64,000 nucleotides of DNA from CAVWSM01 sp963799425 (GTDB lineage Bacteria; Actinomycetota; Actinomycetes; Jiangellales; Jiangellaceae). Both the position numbers and the translations under genes were made by a program. The notes under the pieces are model-generated. The model worked only from the letters and a program-made list of their open reading frames with translations, was not told the DNA's origin and did not search any database. The number at the start of each line of letters is the position of its first letter. Position 1 is the first letter of the stretch. This document shows, one piece after another, positions 8,496-19,097 of this stretch. Location: positions 1 to 64,000 of the forward strand of contig CAWCXA010000001.1 in assembly GCA_963799425.1 (NCBI GenBank), in the 5' to 3' direction.

Positions 8496-9661
8496 CGCAG
8501 CGTCCCGAAGAACGCCCGAACGTCCTGCACGAAAAGGTCCGGTGCCTCCCACGCGGCGAAGTGGCCGCCGCGGTCGAACTCCGACCAGTGCGTGATCTGG
8601 AATCCCTGCTCACCGTACTGACGGATCGCGACATCCTGCGCGAAGACGGCGACCCCGGTCGGCACTGACACCGGAGTCGGCCATTCGCCCCCGTGCATGC
8701 TCTCGTAGTAGAGGTGCGCGGACGATGCACCCGAGCCGTTGAGCCAGTAGAGCATCACGTCAGTGAGCATGCGGTCGCGGTCGACGACGTCCTCCGGGAC
8801 CTCGGCACCGTCCGTCCATTCCTTGAACTTCTCGACGATCCAGGCCAGCTGGCCGACGGGCGAGTCATTGAGCGCGTACGCGATCGTCTGCGGACGCGTG
8901 GACTGCACCTTCATGTAGCCGCTCTGGTCGTCCAGGTAGTTCGCGAGGCGGTCCAGCCGGGCCTGCTCCGACTCGGTCATCGCGGCCCGGGTCGCGTCGT
9001 CGACGTCGCCCCAGGGGATGAACCCGAACGTGGCGGCATTGAGGTGGATGCCCGCAACGTGCTCGGTGTCGACCCGGCCGAGGTCGGCCGTGACGAAGGC
9101 GCCGTAGTCGCCGCCCTGCGCGCCGTAGCGGCCGTAGCCCAGGCGGCGCATCAGTTCGGCGAACGCCTTGGCCACGCGCTTCGGCCCCCACCCGGCTTCC
9201 GTGATCGGCCCGGAGAAGCCGTAGCCGGGGATCGACGGGATCACGACGTGGAACGCGTCCGCCGGGTCGCCGCCGTGCGCGCGCGGGTCCGTGAGAGGAC
9301 CGATGACATCGAGGAACTCGATGAATGAGCCTGGCCAGCCGTGCGAGAGGATGAGCGGCATCGCGTCGTTTTCCGGGGAACGGACGTGGATGAAGTGGAT
9401 GTTCTGCCCGTCGATCGTGGTCGTGAACTGAGGCAGCTCGTTGAGCTGCGTCTCGTGCTTGCGCCAGTCGTACGAGTCCCGCCAGTGGCCGGCGAGCCCG
9501 CGCAGGTAATCGCCCGGCACGCCACGAGCCCAGTCGACGTCGGGGATCTCCGAGGGCCAGCGGGTGCGGGCGAGTCGATCACGCAGGTCGTCGAGCTGGG
9601 TCTGGGGGATGTTGATCCGGAACGGGGTTACGGCCGTGTCGGTGCTGGTCTGAGAGCTCAC
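8492..9661 (-). CDS. Epoxide hydrolase (EHN domain, alpha/beta hydrolase)
   Basis: 389-residue member of the microsomal-type epoxide hydrolase family. The N-terminal EHN lid (VTPFRINIPQTQLDDLRDRL, WPSEIPDVDW) is followed by the hydrolase core: the HGWPGSF oxyanion motif, GGDYGAFV with the nucleophilic Asp, and GGHFAAWEAPDLF with the catalytic His. It hydrolyses epoxides to diols; the natural substrate is unknown. GTG at 9661 has AAGGGAA five nt upstream; the ATG at 9694 is an alternative with weaker translation signals. Confidence 0.93.
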   Translation of the reverse strand: MSSQTSTDTAVTPFRINIPQTQLDDLRDRLARTRWPSEIPDVDWARGVPGDYLRGLAGHWRDSYDWRKHETQLNELPQFTTTIDGQNIHFIHVRSPENDAMPLILSHGWPGSFIEFLDVIGPLTDPRAHGGDPADAFHVVIPSIPGYGFSGPITEAGWGPKRVAKAFAELMRRLGYGRYGAQGGDYGAFVTADLGRVDTEHVAGIHLNAATFGFIPWGDVDDATRAAMTESEQARLDRLANYLDDQSGYMKVQSTRPQTIAYALNDSPVGQLAWIVEKFKEWTDGAEVPEDVVDRDRMLTDVMLYWLNGSGASSAHLYYESMHGGEWPTPVSVPTGVAVFAQDVAIRQYGEQGFQITHWSEFDRGGHFAAWEAPDLFVQDVRAFFGTLR

Positions 9662-9792
9662 GCCTGTTCCCTTCACTACGGTTCGTTCGGACATCTCGAG
9701 CCTAGGGAGGCATGCGGTCAGCTTCTGTCCGCGAGTCGCGGCTGACTGCCACACTTGTGCCCCGAGTTAACCGCCCTCGGAAGGGACGGGCA

Positions 9793-10299
9793 ATGCAGGG
9801 CACAGAAGTCATCGGCGACGCCCTCGGCCGCGTGCAGGAGGAGGTGCACGCCGCAGTTGCGGGGCTGACCCCGGAGCAGCTGGCGTTCCGCATCGACGGC
9901 AAGACCAACTCGATTGCCTGGCTGATCTGGCACCTCACGCGTATCCAGGACGATCACGTGGCCGACGTTGCCGGGACGGAACAGCTGTGGACGGCTGCGG
10001 GCTGGTTCGACCGGTTTGGCCTGCCGTACAGCAAACGCGCGACGGGTTACGGTCACCGATCGGCCGACGTCGAGGCCGTGCGAGTGGAGTCGGGGGAGCT
10101 CCTGACGGGCTACTTCGACGCGGTCCACGAGAGCACGATCGCGTACGTGCGTCGCCTGCGTGACGCCGATCTCGACCGCGTCGTCGACTCTCGCTGGGAC
10201 CCGCCGGTGACGCTCGGCGTGCGGCTGGTCAGTGTGATCAGCGACGATTTGCAACACGTCGGTCAGGCGGCATTCGTGCGTGGCGTGCTCGGTCGTTAG
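9793..10299 (+). CDS. DinB/DUF664 family protein (mycothiol transferase-like)
   Basis: 168 residues of the DinB four-helix fold. The metal-binding histidines are visible in WLIWHLTRIQDDHV (about residues 41-54) and near the end in LQHVGQAAFVRG. Relatives in actinomycetes are mycothiol-dependent S-transferases in thiol/xenobiotic metabolism; that role is inferred. The ATG follows AAGGGACGGGC. The 3' end overlaps the convergent recD stop by 4 bp. Confidence 0.85.
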   Translation: MQGTEVIGDALGRVQEEVHAAVAGLTPEQLAFRIDGKTNSIAWLIWHLTRIQDDHVADVAGTEQLWTAAGWFDRFGLPYSKRATGYGHRSADVEAVRVESGELLTGYFDAVHESTIAYVRRLRDADLDRVVDSRWDPPVTLGVRLVSVISDDLQHVGQAAFVRGVLGR

Positions 10300-12176
10300 C
10301 TGCCCGTGCGTCGCGCGCGCAGCCCGCTGGCTCGCACCACAGGCCGGGCGATCGCGGCGCGAACCGACTCCTCGGCTCCGACGAGGCGCACGTGCGCGCG
10401 GGCCCGCGTGACCGCGGTGTAGAGGAGCTCGCGGGTAAGCAATCGTGACGAAGGGTCCGGCAGGAGCACCGTGACGCGCCGAAACTGGCTGCCCTGGCTG
10501 CGGTGCACCGTCATCGCGTGCACCGTGGTGACGTTGCTGAGCCGGCTCGGTGGCCGCAGCACCGGATCGCTGCCTCGCCCGAAGGCCGCCACCACACCAC
10601 CGTCGCCGTCGTCGACGACCACACCGGTGTCGCCGTTGTAGAGCCCGACCTCGTAGTCATTCGCGGTCACCAGCAGTGGCCGTCCGACATACCAGTCGCC
10701 CTCGGCACCATAGCCTTCGATGGCATCGCGCAGCCACCGCTCGACTTCGGCCGCCCAGCTGGCAACACCGTGCGGGCCGACCCGGTGCGCACAGAGCAAC
10801 CTGTGATGCTCCAGCGCATCGAGGGCAGCCTGCACGTCGCCAGCGCGTGCGGCATCGACGAGAGTGCGCCCGCTGTCCACGACGTCGCGTCGCAGTCGCG
10901 CCATCGCCACCGTGGAGCGGCGATCAATCGCCGCGACCTCGACGAACTCCACCTCGTCCGATCCGGCTCGAAGCACCGCCATCGCCTTGTCGGCATCGCC
11001 GTCACGGATCGCCTCCGCAACCTCGCCGATCGCGTCGCCGAAGCGATAGCCACGACGCAGCCGGACGACGTCGTTGCGCAGCTCTGCCTCAACCTCGGCC
11101 CTTGGCTCGAAGTCGGCGGGCAGCAAGGTGGCGAGGCGGGTGGCGCGCGTGTCGGGTGCCATGCGTGGCTCGCGGTGCACCAGGTCGCCGAGCACGGCGC
11201 CAGCCTCGACGGAGGCCAGCTGGTCGGGGTCGCCAACGAGCACCAGCTGGGTGTCCGGCCGCAGGGCCTCGAGCAGCCGGGACATCATCGTGAGCGACAC
11301 CATCGAGGTTTCGTCGACGACGACGACGTCGAACGGCAGCCGGTTGTCACGGTTGTAGCGGAACCTGCTGTGCGAGTCGGGCCGCCAACCGAGCAACCGG
11401 TGCAACGTCGACGCGCCAGTCGCCGCCGGTGCTGGAAGCCCAGTCTTCGTAAGGCTTTCCGCGGCGGCAGCCACAGCCTCCTGCAGCCGCGCGGCTGCCT
11501 TGCCCGTGGGTGCAGCCAGCGCGACACGCGGCGGCTGGTCGGACAGCGCGGCGAGTGCTGCCAGCAGCCGGGCCACGGTCGTGGTCTTGCCGGTGCCGGG
11601 ACCACCCGCGACCGTCGTGAGCAACCCGGTGATCGAGGCGGCCACCGCCAGTCTCTGATGGTTGGTCGCGACATCGGGATAGAGCTCGCTCAGGACCGAG
11701 ACGAGTCGCGCCTCGTCGACTTCGGGAGCCGTGCGGGCTGCCCGGTCAGCCAGCTCGGCGCGGACGAGCTGTTCCTCACGCCAGTAGCGGTCGAGGTAGA
11801 GCAGCTCGCCCATCAACCGAACCGGCCGGTCGGCGGGACCGTCGAGGCCCTCCGCGACCAGCGGACTGGCCCGACAGGCGACGTACCACTCGTCGGAATC
11901 CGGCCAGGGCAGCGTCGAGGGGTCGGCGTCGACGTCGACCTCGCCGATCGAGACGCGTGCGCCACCGAGGTCGACGCACACCGATCCCTCCTGACGGACG
12001 GCCCGGACCGCGAGCGCCACGGCCAGCAGCACCTGCTCGTCAGCCTCACCGGCCAACCGTCCGAGCGTGCGCGCGACGTGTACGTCGGCCGCCGACAGCA
12101 CCCCGCCGCCGTTGAACTGCGCCAGCAGCCCCGATGCGCGCAGTGCAAGCCGAACTTCGTTGACGTCGGCGGTCAT
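10296..12176 (-). CDS. recD: Exodeoxyribonuclease V subunit alpha RecD
   Basis: 5'-3' helicase subunit of RecBCD, 626 residues. Walker A GGPGTGKTTT is near residue 190. DVVVVDETSMVS carries the Walker B DE, LVLVGDPDQLASV is helicase motif III, and the C-terminal UvrD-like motif TVHAMTVHRSQGSQF precedes LLTRELLYTAVTRAR. The ATG at 12176 overlaps the recB TGA (ATGA), which decides the start. It is the last gene of recC-recB-recD. Confidence 0.96.
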   Translation of the reverse strand: MTADVNEVRLALRASGLLAQFNGGGVLSAADVHVARTLGRLAGEADEQVLLAVALAVRAVRQEGSVCVDLGGARVSIGEVDVDADPSTLPWPDSDEWYVACRASPLVAEGLDGPADRPVRLMGELLYLDRYWREEQLVRAELADRAARTAPEVDEARLVSVLSELYPDVATNHQRLAVAASITGLLTTVAGGPGTGKTTTVARLLAALAALSDQPPRVALAAPTGKAAARLQEAVAAAAESLTKTGLPAPAATGASTLHRLLGWRPDSHSRFRYNRDNRLPFDVVVVDETSMVSLTMMSRLLEALRPDTQLVLVGDPDQLASVEAGAVLGDLVHREPRMAPDTRATRLATLLPADFEPRAEVEAELRNDVVRLRRGYRFGDAIGEVAEAIRDGDADKAMAVLRAGSDEVEFVEVAAIDRRSTVAMARLRRDVVDSGRTLVDAARAGDVQAALDALEHHRLLCAHRVGPHGVASWAAEVERWLRDAIEGYGAEGDWYVGRPLLVTANDYEVGLYNGDTGVVVDDGDGGVVAAFGRGSDPVLRPPSRLSNVTTVHAMTVHRSQGSQFRRVTVLLPDPSSRLLTRELLYTAVTRARAHVRLVGAEESVRAAIARPVVRASGLRARRTGS

Positions 12177-15100
12177 CGCGCACCTCCGGCGAGAAGCGCC
12201 GACGCGGCAACCACTAGATCGGGCGGGGGAGTCCACTCGAAGACCCCGCAGGGCGTGCCGCCGACGACGGGCGTGTCAGGCCCACACATGCCGCGCACGA
12301 AGAGATAGAGGACGCCACCGAGGTGCACCGACGGGTCGTAGGCCGGCTGGCGCCAGCGCAGGAACCTGTGTAGCGCCACGGCGTAGAGCAGCGCCTGCAG
12401 AGGGTAGTGCGCGTGCACCATCTCGGCCGTCATCGAGGCCGGCCGGTAGTGCCAGGCGGTCAGCGGCTCGGCGCCGTCAGGCCCGAAGCCGCCGAGCCAG
12501 TTGGTCTTGTAGTCGACAATCAGGTAGCGCGGCTCGCCCGCCGAAGCGCCAACCCGCAGCACAGCGTCGATGCTGCCCGTCAGGTAGCCGCGTAGCTGCT
12601 GGGAACGCAACGCTGGGACGTCGAGCGAGTCGGGGTAGGTCACCAGCCGATCGTCCTTGGGCAAGTGCTCACGCATCAGTGCAGCCAACCGTGCCACGGT
12701 CGCCGACGTCCGGTCAGCAGAGTCGCCACCGGCCAACGGAAGCTCGAACGCGAGCTCGGCGAGGCGATCGCCCGCTGCGATGTCGCGGAGCCGCGCGTCG
12801 CCGGCCAGCGCGCCAAGCGGCGTGTCGAGGACCGGCAGCAGCCCCGCCGCCAGCGCCGCCGGGTCGACCATGGCGCCAAGCCTGGCCCCCATCGCGGTGG
12901 CGCAACGCAGCAGCAGCTCGGCGGCCAGGTCGCCAGCGGTGGTGTCGACCTCCTCCAGCACGCTATGCACGAGAGTGCCGAACGCGGGGCCGGACGGCAG
13001 ACCGGCCAGCGGCGAGGGCACGGCTTGTAGCAGCGCCTCATCGAGGTCCGCGGGAGAGTCGACAATGCGAGTCGCCTCTGGCTCGTCCTGTCGCTCCTCG
13101 ATTTCGGGCTCACTGCTCACGCCCGCCTCGACGACACCAGGGTCGTGCACCGCGCGCGTGAGGCCGGTGTAGGAGGTGCGGCGCCAGCCGACATCCAGCC
13201 GCCGGTCGAAGATCGCCGCGGACAGTTGCTCGTCGGCCGACTCGACGGGCTGCCTCGTAGCCTGACGCTCGTAGGCAACCAACTCGATGCCGATCGTCCC
13301 GGCGGACTCGGTGGCGAGTGCGTCCAGCCGGGCACGGACGTCGCGGTCGCGGCCGAGCGGGAGACGCTCTGGGGGCTGCTCACCGGACGCGAACTCACCG
13401 AACAAGAAGCGGTGCAGAGATGCGCTGGCCGTGGTGGTGGACGGCACCCACCAACTGACAACCTGGCAGTGTGCGCGTGTCATTGCCACGTAGAGCAGGC
13501 GCAGATCTTCGCCCGCCTCCTCCGCGTTGTGCCGCTCCTTGCGCTCGTCGTAGCCGGCAGCTTGCTTGCCGCCCACGTCCACCAGCCGTTGGCCCTGATC
13601 ATCGTGGAGGCGCAACGGGTCAGGGTCGCGTGGCACGAAGCGGTCCCAGGCGTAGGGAACGTAGACGACGGGGAACTCCAGGCCCTTGCTCCCGTGGATC
13701 GTGACGACCTGCACCGCGGCGGCGTCGGACTCGAGTCGTCGGCTGCGCTCCTCCGCGTCGTCATGAGCGGCCTCGTTGATGTGGTGCTGCAGCCACTCGA
13801 CGAGCGCCGCCGGCCCCAGGTTGCCGGCGCCCGCCGCAGCATGTAGCGCGTGGCCGATGTGCCGTAGGTCGGTGACGTCACGCTCGCCGTCAGCGGCCGC
13901 GAGAGCACGCTCGATGAGGCGCCTTGACGCTGTCATTACTTCCATGAGCGCGGCGACTCCGCGCTCAGCCAGAACGTCGCGCCACGCCCGGAACTCGGTG
14001 GCCAGCCCGTCGAGCTGACTGTCGCTGGCGGTGGCGAGGTCGTGCGCCGTCCAGCCCACAAAATCCGTGAGCGCTGCAGTCCGAACGAGCCCGGCGCGGT
14101 GCGGCTGCTCGAGCGCACGCAGGAGCGTGAGCCATTCGCGGGCTGCCGGCGTCGTGAAAACGCTGCGCGTGCCGGTGATGACAGCTGGCACCCGGCTGCG
14201 CTCCAGAGCGTCGCGGACCATGACGGCTTGGTCGTTGGTGCGGACGAGCACGGCGACGTCGCCTGGACGCACGTCGCGCGGGTCGTCGTCATTGAGGGTC
14301 AGCCGGGCCGGGCCGCTGAGTAGCGACACGATGTCGAAAGCGACGTCTTCGGCGACGAGTGGGCGCGCCTCCGGGACACGGATTGCTGCGTGGTCGTCCT
14401 GGTCGAAGTGGCTGCGAGTGGCGAGGCGAATGCGTAACGCGGGCCCTGCGTCAGTGAGCCGTCGATCGCCATGCTCTGCCTCGACGCGACGGACGGTGAT
14501 GCTCGCATCACCGAGCGCGGCGCCGCGAAACACAGTCTCCAAGGCGGTCAACAGGTCAGCGTCGCTGCGCCAGTTGCGGCTCAGTGTGTGCTGCGAGGTG
14601 GCCGCCTGCGCTGCCTTGAGGTAGGTGACCAGGTCGGCGCCACGGAAGGCGTAGATGGCCTGCTTGGGATCGCCGATCAGGACCAGCGTGGCGTGCAAGT
14701 GGAACGCGGTCTCGAGGATGCGCCACTGCAACGGGTCGGTGTCCTGGAACTCGTCGACGAGCACCACCGTGTAGCGTGCTCGGAGCCGCTCGCAGGCGGC
14801 TGCGCCGCGGGTCTGGTCGCGCAACGCCGAGTCGAGCTGCGACAGCAGGTCGTCATAGTCGAGCAGCCGCCGGGTGCGCTTGCGCCGCGCCACCTCGAGT
14901 CGTACGGCTGCGGCAAACCGTTGGCGTACAACGGATTCGGAGTCATGCGGGTCGCTGGCCGGCACGATGTCGGCTTGTGGGTCAGCGATGGCATCGCGGG
15001 CCACCTTGAGGGCGGTGGCGTAGGGCATCATGGGCGGCCGCGGGTCGTTGGCATAGCGCTGCAGAAACAGATCGTCGACCGTCTCGGCTACGAGCTCGGC

Positions 15101-15571
15101 GAGGTCTTCGATGAGCGTCGCATCGGGCTCGGTGTCACCGGCAATGCCGAGCCCGGCGAGCATCTGCTGGCAGAACCCATGTGTGGTGGCGATTGTCGCC
15201 GCATCAAACGCGGCGAGCGCCCGGGTCAGGCGTTGATGCCGCCTGCCAACCTCATCGTCGGGCGCGTCGGCGAGCAGCTGCAGCAACGGGTCGTTCTTGT
15301 CCGCGCGGGCACGTGCGGGATCGGAGAGACCCTGCTCTGCCGTCACGAGCCGGTCGCGGACTCGCTCGCGCAGCTCCTGGGTGGCCGCCCGGCTGAACGT
15401 GACGAGCATGAGCTGCGGGAGCTCGGCGAGACCTTCGGCCACGTATCGGGTGGCGAGCGCGGCGATTGTGAATGTCTTGCCGGTGCCCGCGCTTGCCTCG
15501 AGCATCGTCGTGCCCGTCGGCAGCGGGCCGAGCAGGTCGAATGCCGCGATCTCCTGATCGGTCTGCGTCAT
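12173..15571 (-). CDS. recB: Exodeoxyribonuclease V subunit beta RecB
   Basis: 1132-residue UvrD-type 3'-5' helicase and nuclease of RecBCD, which resects double-strand breaks. Walker A ASAGTGKTFT is at about residue 25, VLVDEFQDTDPLQW is motif II, LIGDPKQAIYAFRGAD motif III, and VVTIHGSKGLEFPVVYVP is the motif V region. The C-terminal RecB nuclease domain carries YLIVDYKTN near residue 1020. It overlaps recC upstream and recD downstream by 4 bp each, so the subunits are translationally coupled. Confidence 0.97.
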   Translation of the reverse strand: MTQTDQEIAAFDLLGPLPTGTTMLEASAGTGKTFTIAALATRYVAEGLAELPQLMLVTFSRAATQELRERVRDRLVTAEQGLSDPARARADKNDPLLQLLADAPDDEVGRRHQRLTRALAAFDAATIATTHGFCQQMLAGLGIAGDTEPDATLIEDLAELVAETVDDLFLQRYANDPRPPMMPYATALKVARDAIADPQADIVPASDPHDSESVVRQRFAAAVRLEVARRKRTRRLLDYDDLLSQLDSALRDQTRGAAACERLRARYTVVLVDEFQDTDPLQWRILETAFHLHATLVLIGDPKQAIYAFRGADLVTYLKAAQAATSQHTLSRNWRSDADLLTALETVFRGAALGDASITVRRVEAEHGDRRLTDAGPALRIRLATRSHFDQDDHAAIRVPEARPLVAEDVAFDIVSLLSGPARLTLNDDDPRDVRPGDVAVLVRTNDQAVMVRDALERSRVPAVITGTRSVFTTPAAREWLTLLRALEQPHRAGLVRTAALTDFVGWTAHDLATASDSQLDGLATEFRAWRDVLAERGVAALMEVMTASRRLIERALAAADGERDVTDLRHIGHALHAAAGAGNLGPAALVEWLQHHINEAAHDDAEERSRRLESDAAAVQVVTIHGSKGLEFPVVYVPYAWDRFVPRDPDPLRLHDDQGQRLVDVGGKQAAGYDERKERHNAEEAGEDLRLLYVAMTRAHCQVVSWWVPSTTTASASLHRFLFGEFASGEQPPERLPLGRDRDVRARLDALATESAGTIGIELVAYERQATRQPVESADEQLSAAIFDRRLDVGWRRTSYTGLTRAVHDPGVVEAGVSSEPEIEERQDEPEATRIVDSPADLDEALLQAVPSPLAGLPSGPAFGTLVHSVLEEVDTTAGDLAAELLLRCATAMGARLGAMVDPAALAAGLLPVLDTPLGALAGDARLRDIAAGDRLAELAFELPLAGGDSADRTSATVARLAALMREHLPKDDRLVTYPDSLDVPALRSQQLRGYLTGSIDAVLRVGASAGEPRYLIVDYKTNWLGGFGPDGAEPLTAWHYRPASMTAEMVHAHYPLQALLYAVALHRFLRWRQPAYDPSVHLGGVLYLFVRGMCGPDTPVVGGTPCGVFEWTPPPDLVVAASALLAGGAR

Positions 15572-18500
15572 GACACCTGCAGCCGTTCAGCGTCGAGCAA
15601 TGGGTCCCACAACCGGCGGGCGAGCACGCCGAACCGGCGCGACTCGTCCCACCGCTCGTCGCCGAGCTCGTCATCGCGAGGATCGGTGTCGGTCAAGGTG
15701 TGCAGCGGCGCTCCCTCGCCCCACACGAGCACGTGCGCCGAGTCGGCCTGCTCACCCGTGATTGCGCGGTCGGTGATCCAGTCCTTGGCCGCGAGGCTGC
15801 GCGCGCCCTGTGGTTGGGCGCCGCGGCGGCGACGTGCTGCATAAGTGTGCGAGGTCTTGACGGCCATCGGCAGCGGCTCGCGCATGCCCTTGTCGTAGAG
15901 ACCGACGAGATCGGTCAGGTGTAGCCGCGCGGCCTCGCCATCAAGCGGGCCGAGCGTCGCCTGCATGACCGCGCCCTGCTGCCCTCCGCGCCCGACTGTC
16001 ACCGCCTGCCATGACCCCTGCGGCTCGGCCGCGGTCAGGGCAAGCAGCTGGGTCCATGCCCGCAGCCGATGCTTGGGGCCAAGCGTGGAGTATTCGACAC
16101 GGACGATGCGGTCGTCATGGATGGTGCCGACCGTCCCAGTGACGCGGCGGCCGTCGATCTCGACGGCGACGTCGACCGCTCGGCCCGGCGTGGTGCGCAG
16201 GTCAGCACTCGCCACGACCAGTGGCTCGACCTTGCTGATGAGCTCATTGACCAGCCGCCGACCGAGCTCGCCGGGCGGCAACGACTGGCGCCGCCACTCC
16301 GCCTGCATGCACGTCTCGGCGTCGGCGCCGCCGAGTCGCGCTTTGAGCAGCCGGTCACCGATCGACCACTGCTGGAGGCCGTCGAGCTGTACGGACAACG
16401 CGTCGTCGAGCTCGTCCTCGGCGCGCAGCAACGACAGGCCGAGGCGTTGGCGCAGGAACGCCTTGACCGGGTGCTCGAGGAACGCGATGAGGTCGTCGAG
16501 CGCCAGGTCGCCGTTGTCGTCCAGCGGGGCGAGCGGATCGCCCAGGAACGCCACCGGTGCGTTGCGCGGTTGGGCCGCCCGCACTGCTCCCGCTAGTGCG
16601 TGCTTGTCGAAGCTGAACGGGCCGGCTGCGCCCAACTGATCTGCCGTGAAGTTGCGGGCGTCGAACGGCTGCAACGGGTGCCGAACGATGATCGGGTCGC
16701 GGGAGTGCGGGGACCTGTCCTCAGCGCGTATCAACGCACGTGCCGCGTCGAGGATCTCGCCGACGGGCACAGCCGGCGGCTGCACGGCGTTGGTGCGCGG
16801 ATCGTTGCCGGTGTAGAGGATCACCAGGTGGTCAGTAGCCGCAAGCAGCGCATCGAGCAGGAGCTGGCGGTCCTCGTTGCGCGGATCACGCTCGCCGACG
16901 CAAGGGTCACGCGCGAGCACGTCGTCGCCGTCGGTGGACGAAGTGCGCGGGAACCGGCCGTCGTCAAGTCCGAGCAGGCAGATCACCCGGTGCGGCACCG
17001 AACGCATCGGCACCATGGAGCACATCGTCAGGTCGCCTGTGCGGAAGTTGGCGCGGGTGGGCCGCCCCTGCAGGCGATCGGCGAGCAGCGCCCGGACATC
17101 GTGAAGCGAGAGCTGCACCTGCTGGGCACGCTCAGCGGCGTCGGTCATGACCTCGGCGAGCTCGCGCTGCACCTGGGCGCTTTGCCACGCGTCCTGCTCG
17201 CGAATCTCGGTGAGCCGGTCGAGGGCTTGGACCAGGGAATCCAGCCACGCAGCTAGTGGGCGTGTGCCGCCGAGCTCGTCGAGCGTCAGCTCCAGCCGGT
17301 CGAGCAGCTCGGCCAGCCGACCGGCAAGATCGATGTCGCTGGAGTCGACGTCGTCGAAGGGCAGCGTGGTGTCGATCCAACGCAACCCTTCCTCCGCCAT
17401 CGCGGCACCCAGCAGGATGCGGTCAAGCCCCGTGCGCCAGGTGTTTTGCGGGATCGCTTCGAGCTTGAACGCCGCCCGATGCGCACGGTCGAGTCCCCAG
17501 CGGATGCCCGACTCGGCGACCCACTGCTGCATGCGGTCCATGTCGTCGTCGGTGAATCTGAACTTGCTGCGTATGGGCGCTGCGGCTGCGAGGTCGAGCA
17601 CCTGGCTCGCGGTGACCCTCGAGTCGGCCAGCTCCAGGAGCGCGGCGATCGTGGCCAGCAGCGGGTTGGTCTGCCGCAGTGAACGGTCAGCCAACCGCAC
17701 ACGCAGCTTGTGTCCTGGGTGCTGGTCGGTGACTTCGTCGTCGGCGAGGCCGAACGTGGCAGAGATGAGCGGCGCATAGTCCTCGATGTCGGGACACATC
17801 ACGAGTACGTCGCGCGGCTCTAGGGTGGCGTCGCTCGACAGCAGACCGACGAGCACCTCGCGCAACACCTCGACCTGGCGTTCCGGGCCGTGGCAGGCGT
17901 GGATTTGGAGGCTGTCGTCGGCCGGCTCCAGTGGCTCCGGCTCGGGAACGGTGTCGTCCTGCAGCGCACGCTGCAGCCGACCGAGGAGCGTCGCCGGTCG
18001 CGGTCCGAGCGAGTGGTGGCGGTCGACGACGCCGGTCGTGTGCGCGGCAATCTGCAGCTGCATCTCACGCGAGTCGCGGCCGAGACTGGCGAGCAACGGG
18101 TGCACCGCTGCGTCAGTCGTGGGGTCGTCGTGCCGGCGAGCAACGGGCAGCGGCCCGCGCCCGGCGATGCGGGACCAGAGCGCATCTGACGGGTGGGGAA
18201 GCCACAGATGGACGTCGCGATGCTGCGCCAGCGCGGCGAGCACGTCGAGCTGTGCGGTTGAGAGCCTCGTTGGACCGAACAGCGAGAGTCGCCGGGGCAG
18301 GTCGAGGAGGTCGGGCTGGTCGGCCAGCCGCTGGGTGGCCGCGGGCAGTCGTTCGGCCGGGCCGGGCGCGCTCAGCTTGTCGCGCAGGCGCCGCCAGAGC
18401 ATTGCCTGCCAGAGCAGGTCGTGGGGGAGCGGCTGGCCGAAGCCGTCGCTGTCGTCGCCGCGGGCCCAGCCACGCAGCATCGCGGGCCGGTTGGCCGCGT

Positions 18501-18951
18501 AGGAGTCGAACAGCTGCGCGAGATGCCGCGCCGTCGACAGGCGTCGTCCGCGGCGGTGGTCGCTGGCGTCGTCAGACCTGAGGCCCAAGTGGTTGGCCAG
18601 CGTGCCCGCCCACGGCTCGCCCGCCGACTCGTCGATCGCCTGGAGCAGCGGCCAGATCAGCCGTTGCCGCGGCCATGGGTCGCGATCCGGCTCGACGCCG
18701 GACGCCACGGCCAGCGCGTCGGCGACGAGAGCGCTCGGGTGCGGAAACTCGATGTTGGCACAGATGCCGTCAGCGCTATCGAGGTGAGTGCCAAGGACGT
18801 GTGACAGCCGCTGGGTTATCCAGCGCTCGACGCCGCGAGCGGGCACGGCGACGATCTCAACTGCGAACGTGTCGTCGAGCGGCTCGGCCAGCACCTCGCC
18901 GAGCGCCTCGACCAGCCGGTCGGCGCGCTCAGATCGGTGCACGTGCAGCAT
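15568..18951 (-). CDS. recC: Exodeoxyribonuclease V subunit gamma RecC
   Basis: 1127-residue scaffold/Chi-recognition subunit of RecBCD. It starts MLHVHRSERADRLVEALGEVL and contains the RecC-typical ITQRLSHVLG, LPLGLRSDD-like and RVICLLGLDDGRFPR segments; the last sits where an active helicase would have its motif, consistent with RecC being an inactivated SF1 relative. It is the first gene of the recCBD operon. Actinobacteria may use AdnAB instead of or beside RecBCD; this window shows only RecBCD. Confidence 0.96.
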   Translation of the reverse strand: MLHVHRSERADRLVEALGEVLAEPLDDTFAVEIVAVPARGVERWITQRLSHVLGTHLDSADGICANIEFPHPSALVADALAVASGVEPDRDPWPRQRLIWPLLQAIDESAGEPWAGTLANHLGLRSDDASDHRRGRRLSTARHLAQLFDSYAANRPAMLRGWARGDDSDGFGQPLPHDLLWQAMLWRRLRDKLSAPGPAERLPAATQRLADQPDLLDLPRRLSLFGPTRLSTAQLDVLAALAQHRDVHLWLPHPSDALWSRIAGRGPLPVARRHDDPTTDAAVHPLLASLGRDSREMQLQIAAHTTGVVDRHHSLGPRPATLLGRLQRALQDDTVPEPEPLEPADDSLQIHACHGPERQVEVLREVLVGLLSSDATLEPRDVLVMCPDIEDYAPLISATFGLADDEVTDQHPGHKLRVRLADRSLRQTNPLLATIAALLELADSRVTASQVLDLAAAAPIRSKFRFTDDDMDRMQQWVAESGIRWGLDRAHRAAFKLEAIPQNTWRTGLDRILLGAAMAEEGLRWIDTTLPFDDVDSSDIDLAGRLAELLDRLELTLDELGGTRPLAAWLDSLVQALDRLTEIREQDAWQSAQVQRELAEVMTDAAERAQQVQLSLHDVRALLADRLQGRPTRANFRTGDLTMCSMVPMRSVPHRVICLLGLDDGRFPRTSSTDGDDVLARDPCVGERDPRNEDRQLLLDALLAATDHLVILYTGNDPRTNAVQPPAVPVGEILDAARALIRAEDRSPHSRDPIIVRHPLQPFDARNFTADQLGAAGPFSFDKHALAGAVRAAQPRNAPVAFLGDPLAPLDDNGDLALDDLIAFLEHPVKAFLRQRLGLSLLRAEDELDDALSVQLDGLQQWSIGDRLLKARLGGADAETCMQAEWRRQSLPPGELGRRLVNELISKVEPLVVASADLRTTPGRAVDVAVEIDGRRVTGTVGTIHDDRIVRVEYSTLGPKHRLRAWTQLLALTAAEPQGSWQAVTVGRGGQQGAVMQATLGPLDGEAARLHLTDLVGLYDKGMREPLPMAVKTSHTYAARRRRGAQPQGARSLAAKDWITDRAITGEQADSAHVLVWGEGAPLHTLTDTDPRDDELGDERWDESRRFGVLARRLWDPLLDAERLQVS

Positions 18952-19097
18952 GCGGGTCTCCCGTTCGGCGGGCGTTGCAGATGGCGAAGACCAGTCTGCC
19001 GCCGCCCCCGGACGGAACGGGAGGAAACCTCACCACGTGATCGTGAAAGATCGCCCATGCTCGGCGACGGACGACCCTTCATGATCATGGCCAGGGA

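Noticed and set aside
10503..12308. A long plus-strand frame opposite recD
   Set aside because: Arginine/glutamine-rich antisense shadow of recD with no recognisable domain.
14471..15844. A 457-codon plus-strand frame opposite recB
   Set aside because: Shadow of recB without domain similarity.
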